Source of the DNA: Mytilisepta virgata
Taxonomy: Eukaryota; Mollusca; Bivalvia; Mytilida; Mytilidae
Direction: 5' to 3'
Assembly: GCA_028015205.1 (NCBI GenBank)
Contig: CM051518.1
Location: forward strand, 56,530,372 to 56,594,371
DNA: 64,000 bases
Of this stretch, positions 14,201 through 29,200 are shown in pieces. The notes below the pieces were generated by a model. That model ran no database searches. It saw only the letters and a list, made by a program, of their open reading frames with translations, and was not told where the DNA came from. The position numbers and the translations under genes were made by a program. The stretch's first letter is position 1; each line of letters starts with the position of its first letter.

Positions 14201-17200
14201 AGGTTTATGACCACAAAAGGAAGGTTGGGATTGATTTTGGGAGTTTTGGTCCCAACAGTTTAAGAATTAGGGGCCAAAAAAGGGCCAAATAAGCATTTTT
14301 CTTGGTTTTCGCACAATAACTCTAGTATAAGTAAATAGAAATCTATGAAATTTTAACACAAGGTTTATGACCACAAAAGGAAGGTTGGGATTGTTTATGG
14401 GAGTTTTGGTCCCAACAGTTTAGGAATTAGGGGCTAAAAAAGGGCCCAAATAAGCATTTTTCTTGGTTTTTGCACAATAACTTTAGTATAAGTAAATAGA
14501 AATCTATGAAATTTTAACACAAGGTTTATGACCACAAAAGGAAGGTTGGGATTGATTTTTGGAGTTTTGGTCCTAACAGTTTAGGAATTAGGGGCCAAAA
14601 GGGTCCAAAATTAAACTTTGTTTGATTTCATCGAAAATTGAACTATTGGGGTTCTTTGATATGCCGAATCTAACCGTGCATTTAGATTCTTAATTTTTGG
14701 TCCCGTTTTCAAATTGGTCTACATTAAGGTCCAAAGGGTCCAAAATTAAACTTAGTTTGATTTTAACAAAAATTGAATTCTTGGGGTTCTTTGATATGCT
14801 GAATCTAAACATGTACTTAGTTTTTTTATTATGGGCCCAGTTTTCAAGTTGGTCCAAATCGGGGTCCAAAATTAAAGCTAAAAAAGGGGTAATTTTTTTT
14901 TTTTTTTTGGGGGGGGGGGGGTAGGGGGGGGCAATTCTCCACAGCATATTGTATTGCACAAGAAGCAAAAAACTGAATATAAATTCAAATCATATGACCA
15001 ATTCTAAGTTCTTTGATTTCAGTTATTCTGTGTCAGAAACCTATTATGTGTCAAATATTTCAAGAAATTTTCAATTGCACAGTATTGTGCAATAGCAAGA
15101 AATCTTCAATTGCACAGTATTGCGCAATAGCAAGAAATTGATATGTGTGCCCTGTTATCAAAACTTTATTATTAACAAATTCCATTGGAAATTTGCCAAT
15201 AACTTTAGTTTAATGAACTTCATTGGAAATTTGCCAATATAAAATGTGCTGATGAAGCTTTTTAGTTTATATCATCTAAACTGCTTTATAATTATGTATA
15301 TTTAAAATTTGCCATCCATGACTATGATGTCATTTTCTATTTTAATACGTTATGGTGTATTTAAATGGACTGTTATGGTTGCAAAGTATAAAGAAATGGA
15401 GGGGGGAGGGGTGAAAACAAAATTTGGGGGGGGGGGTAAATGAGAAATTGGGGAGGAGGCAATTTTTTTCTAATTTCATATTTCATAAATTAAAAAGAAA
15501 ATTTCAAATTTTTTTTAGCAAAAAAGGGGAGGGTTACAATAAATTTTATTGTTTTTTGGTTTTTTTTTTTTGGGAAGGGGGGGGGGGTCAATGTGCAACT
15601 TCATAGTGTATTGCACAAAAGCTAAAAAAAGGGGTAAATTATTATTTTTTTTGGGGGGGGGGACAATTCCCCACAGCATATTGTATTGCACAAGAAGCAA
15701 AAAATTGAATATAAATTGAAATCATATGACCAATTCTAAGTTCTTTGATTTCAGTTATTCTGTGTCAGAAACCTATTATGTGTCAAATATTTCAGGAAAT
15801 TTTCAATTGCACAGTATTGCGCAATAACAAGAAATCTTCAATTGCACAGTATTGCGCAATAGCAAGAAATTGATATGTGTGCCCAATTTTAAATTTTAAA
15901 TTGGTTATTTCTGATTTATATATAAAAACAAATAATACTGATATGGTTTGAATAGGTAAATTAAAAATTTTTAAGTTCTTAGACAACATTCATTCTGTGT
16001 CAGAAACCTATGCTGTGTCAAATATTTATTCACAATCCAAATTCAGTATTGTATCAAGCTTGAATGTTGTGTTCATAATTGCCCCAACTATTCAGGGTTC
16101 GACATCTGCGGTCGTATCTAGCTGTGCCCAGCGGAGCATTTTATTTATATTTTTGCAACAAAATCAATGATGTAGTGCCAGTATCTCCCATTGAAAGAGT
16201 TATTAGGTGTTGTTCCTTGGTGAATAAATGAGTATCACATGACTGTGTCATTTTTGCAAAATAAATTTACATGAAACAGTGTCACAAATTCATATGTTGA
16301 TCAATGGATGGTTATTTTAGGTAAGTAAGTTCCTTATATAATCAATATGAGATAAGTTGTATGTTAGCTTAACATCATAGCAGTTTCTGAAATAATATGG
16401 TCCATATATCTTAATAGGGAGATATTGGTTTTCAAGGACCACCTGGTCCACCTGGTCGTGATGGTAGTGTTATTAGACCACCCATCGGCGAAATTCTACA
16501 AGGAAAAAAAGGAGTAAAGGGATTGAAAGGAGAACCTGGCAATTATGGGATAAGAGGCTCACCTGGTAGAAAAGGAGAAAAAGTAAGTGTTAGGTTAAGA
16601 GGACGTGTGTTATTCAAGAAATTCATACATTGGGAAAATCTGTATACATTAAGAATGATACACTCAAAAGTTATATAGCTTAAAAATAAATAGTAAGTGA
16701 TACATGAAAAATCAAATTAGATTTGAGTAATAAAAATTAAAATTATGACAAAAGTAAAAACTTTCATTACCTTAATGAATGAAAAAAGGTGAATAAATTA
16801 CCCAGTTCATTAATTCTACACTCAATCATTTTTTAGCTCACCTGACCCAAAGGGTCAAGTGAGCTATTCTCATCACTTGGCATCTGTCCTCGTCTGTTAA
16901 CTTTTACTAAAATTTTCTCCTCTGAAACTACTGAGCCAAATGAAACCAATTTTGGCCACAAGGAACATTAGGGCATCTAGTTTAAAAATGTGTCCGATGA
17001 CCCCGCCTGCCTACCAACATGGCCGACATGGCTAAAAATAGAACATAGGGGGTAAGCTTCAGTTTTTGGCTTATATCTCAAATACTAAAGCATTTAGAGC
17101 AAAACTGACATTTTCAGACGAATCAGTCAACCCATTTTTGGGTTATTACCCCTGAATTGTTAATTTTAAGGAAATTTAGCAGTTTTAGGTTATTAACTTG

Positions 17201-20200
17201 AATATTATTATAGATAAAGACAAACTGTAAACATCAAAAATGTTCAGCAAAGTAAGATCTACGAATAAGTCAACATGACCAAAATCGTCAATTTAACCCT
17301 TATATAGGATTTTTTGCCGTTGAAAGATTATTTACATGTAAACAGAAAATAATGGTCTGATATATTGTCTCAGATGTGTAGCGCATAACTTGAAATAAAT
17401 TAAATGGTAGCTGTACAAGTAAAATGGAGGGTCAAAGGTCAAGGTCATTTAAAAAGTCCATAGCAACCAAATGAAAAAGTCCCTAGCAACCATATATATT
17501 TGGGTTAAGGACCTTATAATTTACCTGTACGAGTCAAAAAGAAAGGTAAAGAATCAAGGTCATTGAAAAAGTCCATAGCAACCAATGAAAAAGTCCCTAG
17601 CAACCATATCTATTTGGATTCAGGATTATTTATTTTAGCTGTACAGGTCAATATTAAGGAGAAAATTTTGATGGTATACATTAAATAGCAAAAATAATCA
17701 TTGATGCAAGATCTACACAAAATATTAAAGGTGAGTGATTCAGGCTCTTGGGAGCCTCTTGTTTTTATTACATATACATGTATATGTACTAGAAAGCTAT
17801 ATATCCCTTCAAATGGATGTGAGGTATCAAGTATAAAATACCTAAATTTATAATATAACTAATCTTGAAATTCAAAAACCTAAAAGAAAAAACTACAATG
17901 AGTGAGTGAACAGTACATTTATTCACAATTGTGCATAGGTATGAGTGAAACTACTGAGCCAATTGAATTGATTTGTTACATGAATGATATTTGGATGAAC
18001 CTCTTCAATGGATATGTTTTTCGTGTCTATCGAAAATTCAAGATGGCTGCTACAGCTGGACTAAGTTTGACATTGGATGCTATGGGGAAATTTGTATAAA
18101 GGTCTTTTTGTCAGAAACTACAAAGCCAATTGAAATGTTTTTTATGTATGAACAGGCATTGGATTAACTTCTACAAAAGTGTTTTTTTTTTGCCGATCGA
18201 AAATTAAAGATGGCTGCTGCAGCCGGACTTAGTTAAATATTGGAGCCTATGGGGAATTATGACAAAGGTCTTCTTGTCAGAAACAACCAAGCCAATTGAA
18301 ATGTTTTTGATGTGTGAATTATCATTTGATAGACCACTACAAAACTTATGTTTTTTGTGCCGATCGGAAATAAAAGATGGCCGCCACATCCAGACTTGGT
18401 TTAACATTGAACCCTATGGGAAATTTGTACAAAGGTCCTCTTGTCAGAAACTACCAATCCAGTTTGAAATATTAGTATGTATGAACAAGCATTAGATGAA
18501 CCTCTACAAAGCATATGTTATTTGCACTGATCGGAAATTCAAGATGGTTGCCACAACATGAACAAGCATTAGATGAACCTCTACAAAGCATATGTTATTT
18601 GCACTGATCGGAAATTCAAGATGGTTGCCACAACCAGACTTAGTTTAACATTGGATCCTATGGGGAAATTTGTACAAAATTCTTGTCAGAAACTACCAAG
18701 CCAATTGAAATATTTTTATATGTGAACAAACATTGGATGAACCTCTATAATAGTTATGTTTTTTTATGCTGATCTTAAATTCAAGATGGGCGCCACATCG
18801 GGATTAATTTTACATTGGACCCTATGGGGAAATTTGTACAAAGATCTTCTTGTCAGAAAATATTAAGCCAATTGAAATGTTTTTGTTTTGAAATGAATAT
18901 CCTTGGATAATGTCTGCTACAAAAGTTATGTTTTTGTGCCAATCGGAATCCAAGCTAGCTGCCACAGCTGGACTTAGTTTAACATGTTTAACATTGGACA
19001 CTGTAAATTCTTTACATATCTTATCTAGAAGTGCTGGACACTGAAGAACAATTCCTTACAGCTAGATCTTATCTAGAAGCGCTTTGTCAGTTGTGGTCAA
19101 ATAAAATCCAGGTAAGAAATTCAGGCTCCATGGAGCCTCTGGTTGGTAAACAGATAGTTCTTGGTGGGTACATGCCCATCTAAGACCTTGAACTCAATTT
19201 GACACTTATTGGCCTGCCTCACATTTTCATGGTTAAGTCCATTTCTCTGTAGCTGTCATACCAATACCCACCATATATGACTCTTTTCACATTTTCACAA
19301 TAAGACAATTTCTCAGCAAATTGAATACATAGACCCTCCATCTTTGGTTTATAAATACTTCTTGGTTGGTACATATCAATCTGAGACTTGGCAGCTGATC
19401 ATGAAGACAATTTAAGGCTTCAGTGACTTGCATCAGTTATTTCAGACAAATGTCACATGATCTATGATCAATAACTATTTTTTTAATGCATTCCCTTTGA
19501 GAAACAATCTTAAGTATTGGATAATCTTTATTCTGAGTCCAAGTGCATACTCAGGTGAGACATTTAGTGTGTCCACTCTTGTTATATTACTATACATTTG
19601 CATAGAATGATGTTGGCAACATTGAGTAAAAAACGATTTTCTCTCACCCAGAAATCATGGTAATTCATCATTCTAAATGTAATAATAATGATGAATTAAT
19701 GTTTTACAAAGTGTTATCACATACTTATGGAATACTGGAACCTACAGTAAGAAGGATTTTCCATCCAATTCGACAATTTATATAGAAATGTGATGTCATA
19801 ATTTAAATTAGCTATGACACCACAGATAAAAACAGAGCCAAAAAAAAGTATCATTAAACCATGAAAAGTAAAAAAGGTAATATCTACAAAAGATTAATAA
19901 ATTATTACATTGCAGTAATGAAAATTTCATCAAAGGAATAATATCCAATTTTGATATCATTTTTAAAGATTTTGTTACTTAATTCTAGGGAAGAAATGGC
20001 ATGGATGGTACTAAAGGACCTGCAGGTGAACAAGGACCAGAAGGAAGGAGAGTAAGTGTTTAATTTTTATACAGACTATGTAAGTTTCAGTTTTTTTGTA
20101 AGTTTCATATAAAATTATTTCAACTCCTACAATCTTTTCTGAAACAATCACTATGTAATTTTGTTGCAGTACAGCATTTGAACTTCCAATTTTTTTCTTT

Positions 20201-23200
20201 GCAATGAATTGTATCAGTTGATTGGTGAAGAATCAAGTTTTTGAAGATTTGATGTAAATACATATATATTACTTTGGGACTTAGAAAATTTGGGATGACC
20301 ACAAGCAAGCTGAATTCTTATATTAAAAAATGTTAAATTTTTTTTATACCATGGTGTACAAGGTAATCCAGGTTGATACACTGAAATGAGATATAATGAA
20401 GTTGAAAATACTTTCATATTTTGAAGAGGCATGTCAAGTTAGAGATACATACTATACATTTATTGCATTGTAGTGGGGGGGAATATGAAGATTTATTCAC
20501 ATCAGAAATATTGTATTTCGCAAGGGCTTGCCTGAGGGGAATATGATATTGAGATGTGAAGAAATCTTCATATTTCCCCCACTACCATGCTATAAATGTT
20601 TTATTATACTGAATAAAACCAAAGGTATTTTGATTTTCAATGTGTAAATCTCATGATTTTTTACCAATATATTTAGAGGACAGTTTTCCACTTGGGAACA
20701 TTTTTTATTATAACGAATCAAACACATTGTATTGGAAATACAGTAAAGAACATGCTTAATCGAACTTGATATTTAGTTTGAGTCAATTTTTTACCGATAT
20801 CAATACTGGAAAAGTAGCGAAATATCCGAAGGGTTGAAATATGATTTGAATTTGATGGAAAATATGAAGAATTATTCATGTCGATCAACTGATCGCAACA
20901 ACCAATGAAATTTAGTTTTACATACTATAATTCATCTGAGGTATAATAAAATTAATTATGTTTTAAAACTAGTGTCTCCATAAAAATGTCCAACTGTCTC
21001 AAGAAAATTTCTGAATTAATAATATAGTGGTAATGCTGATTTAAAAACAGGAGATATGTTAAGTTTAATTAGTCTTGAATTTCAGATACCTAAAATTTAC
21101 AAGAACTGACCAAACAACACATTAGTTCACAAATGCATGTTGTGCTTGAGTTAATTAATAGTGTTGTTCATTCAAGATTAATTATTCTGTTTATTACATT
21201 GACAAATTCAAAAGATTTGATACGAAAACACAACAGATTATGTTTTTTGTGTAACTACACGTAGACCTTTGTCTTGTAATGTTGTTGCATCACTTCCTAG
21301 AGTAACATGCAACATTTCTGTTCACCAGTGAAATATCAGATATTCTTTCACTCAGAAATCCCAGTTTTACACCACAATCAGTTTATAAATTGGGTTAATT
21401 TTGCTGATTCTAAAACTGGTAATTGGTATATGGTGTTCTTTATATATCTTAATCTAATAAGAAACCACATTTGTTAATAATTCAAAGTTCCAAATTAATT
21501 GTTAATTTTTAATGATGGAAAATTTAAAAAAAAACATCAATAAAAAAGAATAGATATAAATGATTAAGTATATGAAAAAAGAATAATAAAGATAGAAAAG
21601 AAGGGATGTGGTATATAGATTCTTGACACATAATCTGTTTACAAATTCAAATAAAGGTACAGTGCTTTTATTGGTGATCTTCAACTTAAATTGCAGGGAA
21701 TAGTGCCAAATCCCATTTATGTTCAAGATGGACTAGCATTGCATAAAATACAAGTATTGCCAGTTAATACTTATATTATGAATTTTAGGGGAAAAGAGGA
21801 AAAGATGGACCTGTTGGACAATTTGGTCCTAAAGGAGAGGCTGGAAACAAAGGACGGGGTGGAATTCCTGGATTTAAGGGTGTCAAGGTAAAGTTTTGTC
21901 ATATTGTCATGAATGCACATGAAATTAAATTTATTTTTTAATTTAAGCATTTAATAAATCTTGAAAAACATACACACAAATGAATTGTCAGAGGTTTTTG
22001 GCCTAATATATTTGGCATTTGCGATTCAGTCATTAGAGAAACAGATTCCATCACTTCATCATGGATTTTATCCAAGCTTTATTGCTAACTGAATTTTCCA
22101 ACAGCAAAAATCAGGATACATGGCGGATGTGTGGGTAGACAGGTGGCTCAAAAACAGTGACAACAGAAATTTGTGTTTGCTATCAATCAACAGCTTCCTG
22201 ATAAATTTTAAATTTTAATTATCATTTTAATTAATGATTAATACAATTATCAAAAGGGTCAGGCGTAATATGTATGTACTAAAGTAACAAAATGTTTTAT
22301 TTAGATGAAAAATAACAGAATTATTAGCAGAACTTTCATTCATTCTTTCACAGCAGCTTTACTATTTCCCCTATACATGTATTTTTAAATTATCATATAA
22401 TATGGCTAAAAATGATGTAATGTATCCATAGAATCTATTAAGAATCCTTAAGACACTTAAGGTTTGTATTTTAAAAAATGTAGAATTTGTTTATATTGTA
22501 CAAAACAAAGTGTTTTACACAATATCTTATTGTAGTTCCAGAAATTAATACTATTAAAAAATATGAGCACTGCAATAATTAAAAATATGCATTACCATTT
22601 TTTTTGGTCATATTTTCATTAATGATGTATTCTACTCTATGTTAGAACAGATCATGAATTGAAAATAAATTTTTTACTGTATCATAAACAGGTTTACTAA
22701 TCATGTTTTTAGGGAAGGAGAGGAGACAATGGATATCAGGGTAGAAGAGGTGACGAAGGACCTGTGGTAAGAACTTTTTCCATTTTGTCTGCTTGATGAC
22801 CTATTAATGATAAGGTAGATTTTTTTCCAGTTTTTCATATGACATCATGAATTAATGGTCTATTTCCAGCTGGTATCTGACCATTTTATTGTATCACATA
22901 CCCCTATAAAACCATATATCAAATAAAGTTGGTTTTTGTCACGCCTGCAACGCTGTCGCGAAAGCAAGATATAGGTATTACTTTCTGCCGGCAGCAACAG
23001 CTGCGTAAACTTTTTTAAAACTTTAATAACTTTGCACATGTAATACCTACAATTAAGATTAATGGTCCACAAGGTAGCATATCGTATAAGGTTTGCTGCA
23101 GTATACTTGTCATGTGAAACTGACCTCATTTTCAATGTTCACTGACTTCATAAACATGAATTTAAAATCTACGTCAAAGTTTCGTGGTTAAATCCATTTC

Positions 23201-26200
23201 TCAGCAACTGTAATACCTAGGCCAACCATATTTGGTCTATAGATAGTTCTTAGTGGGTACATGCCAGTCTGACACCTGGCTTGGGACCTTGACCTCAATT
23301 TCATGCTCGAGTGACTTTGTCACTTTTTCGTGGTTAAGTCCATTTTTCAGAAACTGTAATACCTAGACCCACCGTATTGGGTCAATAGATAGTTCTTGGT
23401 GGGTACATGTCAGTCTGTCACCTGCCTTTTGACCTTGACCTCAATTTCATGCTTGAGTGACCTGCGTCACATTTTTGTGGTTAAATCCATTACCCAGAAA
23501 CTAGAATACCTAGACCCACCATATTTGGTCAATAGATAGTTCTTGGTGGGTACATTTCAGTCTGTTACTTGTTTAGGACCTTGACCTCAATTTCATGCTT
23601 GAGTGACTTTGTCACTTTTTTCGTGGTAAAGTCCATTTCTCAGAAACTGTAATACCTAAACCCACTGTATTTGGTCTTGTTAGTTCTTGATTGGTACATG
23701 CCAGTCTGACATTGTCTGTGGACCTTGACCTCAATTTCATCCAAATTTCTTGATGAAGTCCTTTTTTCAGCAACTGTAATACCTAGACCTATCCGTGTTT
23801 GGTCTATGGATAGTTCTTAGTGGGTACATGCAAGTCTGACACATGTCTCTGGACTTTGACCTCAATTGCAAGCTTGAGTGACTTTGTCACATTTTTGAGA
23901 TTACGTCCATTTCTCAGCAACTTTAATACCTAGACCCACCATATTTGGTCAATAGATAGTTCTTAGTGGTTACATGTTGGTATGACACCTGCCTTTTGAC
24001 CTCGACCTCAATTTCTTTTAACACATTTTCGTTTGGATTACAAAATGTTGGGTATCAGATAATCATTATTGTGTGTCCATATGCATACTCAGGTGAGACA
24101 TGTGTCTTGTCCACTCTTTTTTTTCAAGTTTTTCCTTTGCATGACATTTATTTGTGATGACTATGAAATTTCAACTGCAACGTGAAGAAAGGTGACAAAA
24201 TATAGTTCTACCCCCTACCAAAATCGCAAATATTGGCTAATTTTAAACCAATCTAGTGATAATATGTGCAAAACTTAGACTTGCTACAAGTCCCTCTCTA
24301 ATAATTAATTAGTATTTTGATATCAGTCTATAATTATTAGAGAGGGACTTGTAGCAAGTTTAATCTCTGCTAAAATCAGGATGTTTATAGAGTTGACTTC
24401 CATAAGTTAATCTTTTACTTTTCACATTTATGATCATTTAATACAACTAAAATAAATTTCAAGTATTTTTTAAGATAATAAATCAAAAAAGTAATTAAAA
24501 CTCAGAATGCAATGCCTATGAAAATAGGGAATTCCCTACCCATTATTTATAAATTTGGGGAAAATCCATTTCTGGAAAAGCTTCAAACAGTTTCAGTATT
24601 TGACTGTAAAAAGTTAAATTGACTGTCTAGCCAGAAGGACATATACAATTCAGTATGCATGTACACGGTGTCTATCCATATCGGATCCTTTATGCTCATT
24701 TTGACGTTACGAAGATCCTTCGTGATCAAGTAACGTATCCTTGCAGAAAAAACAAGGTATTTTGACCAGAGCATCCACTGAAAACTGTATTTTATTATCT
24801 GTTAAATTGGGGTATAAATAAACAAATGTGAATAGCTGGCAGAACAAGTAAATAATTTAGGTAACTAAGTATCTAAGTCTTCTTTTCTGTTCAGCAAATA
24901 ATGATAAAGAAGTAATTCTTGACAAAAGAATGGAAATTATTTGCGAACTGTAAAACAATGTCAAAGTGTTAACACTTTGAAGAAGTTCTGAATAGACAAG
25001 AGCCAGAAAGCACAGCTGATATAGAAGAAGCAGAGAATGATTTGCATGTGAATGAAGAAATACCATCAAAATTAGAAATACAAAGAGAATTGAAACAAAT
25101 GAAGAATATCAAAGCCCCTGGAAACGATCAGTTACCAGCAGAAGTATTCAAAGCAGACTCTACTCTAGCTACTGACATTTTACATCCATTATTCTGTAAA
25201 ACATGGGAAAACATTGTAATTCCATGCACGTGGTCTGAAGGTAACATCATAATATTACCAAATAAAGGTGACATTACCATCTGCAACAACTTGAGAGGAA
25301 TCACCTCACTATCCATACCCAGCAAAGTATTTTGTAAGATACTTATAGAAAGAATCAAAACAGCAGTTGACAGTAAATAAAGAAAAGAACAGGCAGGCTT
25401 TAGAAAAGGGAAGGGCTGTTGCGACCAAATATTTATCCTGCGAAATATCATTGAACAATGCACAGAATGGCAGAGACATCTAATAATTAACTTCATTGAC
25501 TTTGAGAAAGCCTTTGACAGTATACATAGAAAAAGTTTGTGGAAAATCTTACGACACTATGGAATTCCACATAGAATAGTACAACTAATAATGGCTTTCT
25601 ATACCAACTTCAAGTGTTCTGTAGGAACATTAACTGATACCAGCTTCCTCATAAAATCAATTTGGTAAAAATGATTTTTCCAGAATAACTGAAGTTCACT
25701 CTGATCATATACATATAAACCGTCTTTCTTAAAAGATGAATATCCGACTGCAGTAAGATTTGTTGCGTCTGGTTATGTAAATTTTTATCCGTTTTAAAAA
25801 GAATAACCACTCAGATTTCGATAGTTCTTTTTAGTTGATTTAACAATGACAAATGGAAACAAAATTCAGTACTTGTACGACCTAAAACGCGGAAAAAAAG
25901 TTGTAAAAAACCAACAAAGTTTAACATCATTTTATAATTTGCAAATGGTTTCTATTCTTTTGTCAAAAATTGTTCCTTTATCTCTAATGACTCAAAAGGG
26001 AAAACGTGGTTACTTACCTCCATACTTAACTCCATTTTTAACTTGTTCTGCCAGCTATTCACATTTATTTATAACCCATTTAAATAGATAAAAAATACAG
26101 TTTGCAGTGGCCGTTCTGGTCAAAATACCTTGTTTTTACTGCAAGGATCCATTACTTAATATCGAGGGAGTTTTGTAATATAAAAAAATGCGTAAAGGAT

Positions 26201-29200
26201 ACAATACGGATAGACACCGTGATGTATATTCAAATTTTACAACAGGAAAAAAAAACATTTTCTTTTAAAACGATCTGGGAAAAACGTATTGAGATTGTTA
26301 TTTCTAGCACAGAATATGTACTTTTAGGAAAGGGACTTGTATTAGCTATTTATACTACATGTATCTATGTTGATGTATGGATTCATGAATTACTAAGAAA
26401 AATATTATAATCACTTTTAGAAGAGGTTAAAAAAAATTAAAGAGTAAATACAATGTAGATGAAATAAAAAGCATCTTGCCAAACCCCTATTACCCTAGAA
26501 ATAGCATAGGAATATTAATAACTATTTCTATAATTTAGAAATTACTTTTTATAGGGGGGCCGCGTTGACTGAGTGGTCTAGGTAGTTCGTCATGATTACT
26601 AGCCTGTCAACACTGAGGTGGTGAGTTCGAATCTCACCTGTGGTAGGGTGCGTTTGACTCTGATCTTAATTGACAAATATTGCCAATTTTCCTACAAAAG
26701 GTCGGTGGTTCTCTCCAGGTACTGTGGCTTCCTCCATCAATAAAAACTGGCTGCTGCAAAATAGCCAAATGTACTTAAAACAGCGTAAAATTTCAACTTA
26801 ACAAACAAACTTTTTTTTTGTAAAAATGAGGTTCACTAGAATTGAAGAAATCTAATTGATAAAATAAGATTCTTTTATCTGTCACAAATACATTTTGCTT
26901 TCTTACATAGATTGATGTTAAAGTCTATCACCGTTTTTATAGAACTAAAGTAGATTTTATTCATTTTAGGGTCTACCAGGAGAAATAAGAATAGACTTAG
27001 AAGGTGCTCCTGGACCTCAGGGTCGACCTGGTGATGTTGGATTTTCAGGAGAAAAGGGTTTTTCAGGTCGTGCTGGGGAACCTGGACGTTCTGGTCCTCC
27101 TGGTCCTCCAGGACTTCCTGGACTTGATGGTCTTCCAGGACTCCGAGGTCCACAGGGATTTTCTAACCCTGGAGAACCTGGTGAACCAGGTATGTTGATT
27201 TATATCCATGAAAGAAGCTTTTCCCCATTCTAGATATCTATTCTAGATTGCGAATTTTTTTTTACAGACACTTTAATGGGGAGATAACTCTTTTACAAGG
27301 AATGTATTTAATTGTTCCAGATTTTATAAATGACATACTACAAATTTAATAAATGTGGTATCTTCCGTAGTTCTGTTTTTAGGTCACCTGGCCAAAGACG
27401 ATGTGAGCTTTAGTCATCAATTGGCGTCTGTCTGTCCATCCGTCCGTCTGTTAACTTTTCACATTTTAATCTTCTCCTGAAACTACTGGCTGTAATGGAA
27501 TTAAACTTGGAAGGAAGCATCTATGTGAGGTTCTTTTCAAAGTTTCTTCATTTCGTCTCGATCGGACTACAAATGTGGCCGCCATGGGCAAATCTCGTTT
27601 CTCATTGGTTGATGAAAAAAGAATTTTCTGGAACTGCAGGGCCAGAAAGAACGAAACTTCACAGCAAGCATTTATGGGAGGTTCTTTTCAAAGTTTCTTC
27701 ATTTCGTCTTGATCGGACTACAAATGTGGCCACCATGGGAAGTTCTTGTTTCTGATTGACTGATATAAAAAAAAAATAATCTCCTGAAGTCGCTTGGCCA
27801 AATGGAATGAAACTTGACAGGAAGCATCTATGGGAGGTTCTTTACAAAGTTTCCTCATTTTATCCCGATCAGGCAACAAACATAGCCGTTACGGGCTGTT
27901 GGTTGATTAAAAAACAATATTTTTCTCTGGAAATGCTTGGCCGAAACTATCAGCCAAACTTGACAGGAAGGATCTATGGAAAGTCTTTTTATGAAATAAA
28001 TTTTGTTCACATCCTGATTGGACGACCAGCATGGCTGCATTGTGCAGTTCAGGAAGCATCTGTTGGAGGTTTTTTACAAACTTTCCTAATTTTGTCAAGA
28101 TCAGGTGACAAACATGGCCACCATAGGCAAATCTTGTTTCTGATTAGTTGATGTTTTCTCTGAAACGGTTTGGCCAAAAAGAGCCAAACTTGACAGAAAT
28201 ATCTTGATCCGGAAAAAATCATGGCTGCCATGGGCAATTCTTGTTACTGATTAACTGAAACTTTTAAAATCTTCTGTCCTGAAATTATAAGTGCAAATGA
28301 TTTGTAACTTGGTACAAATGATTGTTGTGAAGTCCTCTACAAAGTGTCCTCAAATCTTCTTGATATGGCTAAAACATTGCCATTGGCAATTTTTGTTTTC
28401 CAAATTGAACAAATCCAAAGCTTTGTCAATTGGTACAAATGATGTGTTTGAGGTCTTCTACAAAGATTTATCATTTCATCTTCAAAGGCCACAATAGACA
28501 GGCTAGTCTTTAAATGAGATTTTGGGCTATTTGTAAACCAGGTGAGCAATACAGGAGCCTAGGAGCCTCGGGTTTTTGTTATAGTAACTATTCTGATATG
28601 TCTGGCAGGTAGTTTTCTTGTCACTTCTTGATGAACAATTTATGGTAGACAAATTCTTTTTTAGCTCACCTGACCCAAAGGGTCAAATGAGCTATTCTCA
28701 TCACTTGGCATCCTTCGCCGTCCATTAAGCATCATTAGTGTATGTAGTTTAAAAATTATGTCCGATGACCCGCCTTCCAACCAACATGGCCAGCATGGCT
28801 CAAAATAGAACATAGGGGTAAACTGCAGTTTTTGTCTTGTATCTCAAAAACTAAAGCATTTAGAGCAAAACTGACATTGTGTAAAAATGTTCATCAGGTC
28901 AAGATCTACCTGCCATGAAATTTTCAGACAAATCGGTCAACCCTTTGCTGGGTTATTGCCCCTGAATTGTTAATTTTAAGGAAATTTTTAGGTCTGCTCA
29001 AGGTGAAAAGTTAAATCCAGGTGAGCAGTACAGGCTCTTGAGAGCCTCTAGTTTTAAATTCCATTATTTATTGGTCATTGTTAGGAGTTTATGGTATACC
29101 TGGAACCCCTGGATTACGTGGAACTACAGGACCGAAAGGCCTACCAGGAAATCCTGGCAGTCCAGGACGTGATGTTGTTGGAGAATTGGGGTTTAGAGGT

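Noticed and set aside
25846..26410. Two plus-strand frames of 81 and 102 codons after the LINE fragment
   Set aside because: They overlap one arm of a diverged inverted repeat whose other arm gives similar but broken frames. No conserved start and no known domain, so treated as repeat sequence.
26558..26646. Functional tRNA gene
   Set aside because: A- and B-box-like sequences are present, but the acceptor stem does not pair well and the sequence runs on into a SINE body.
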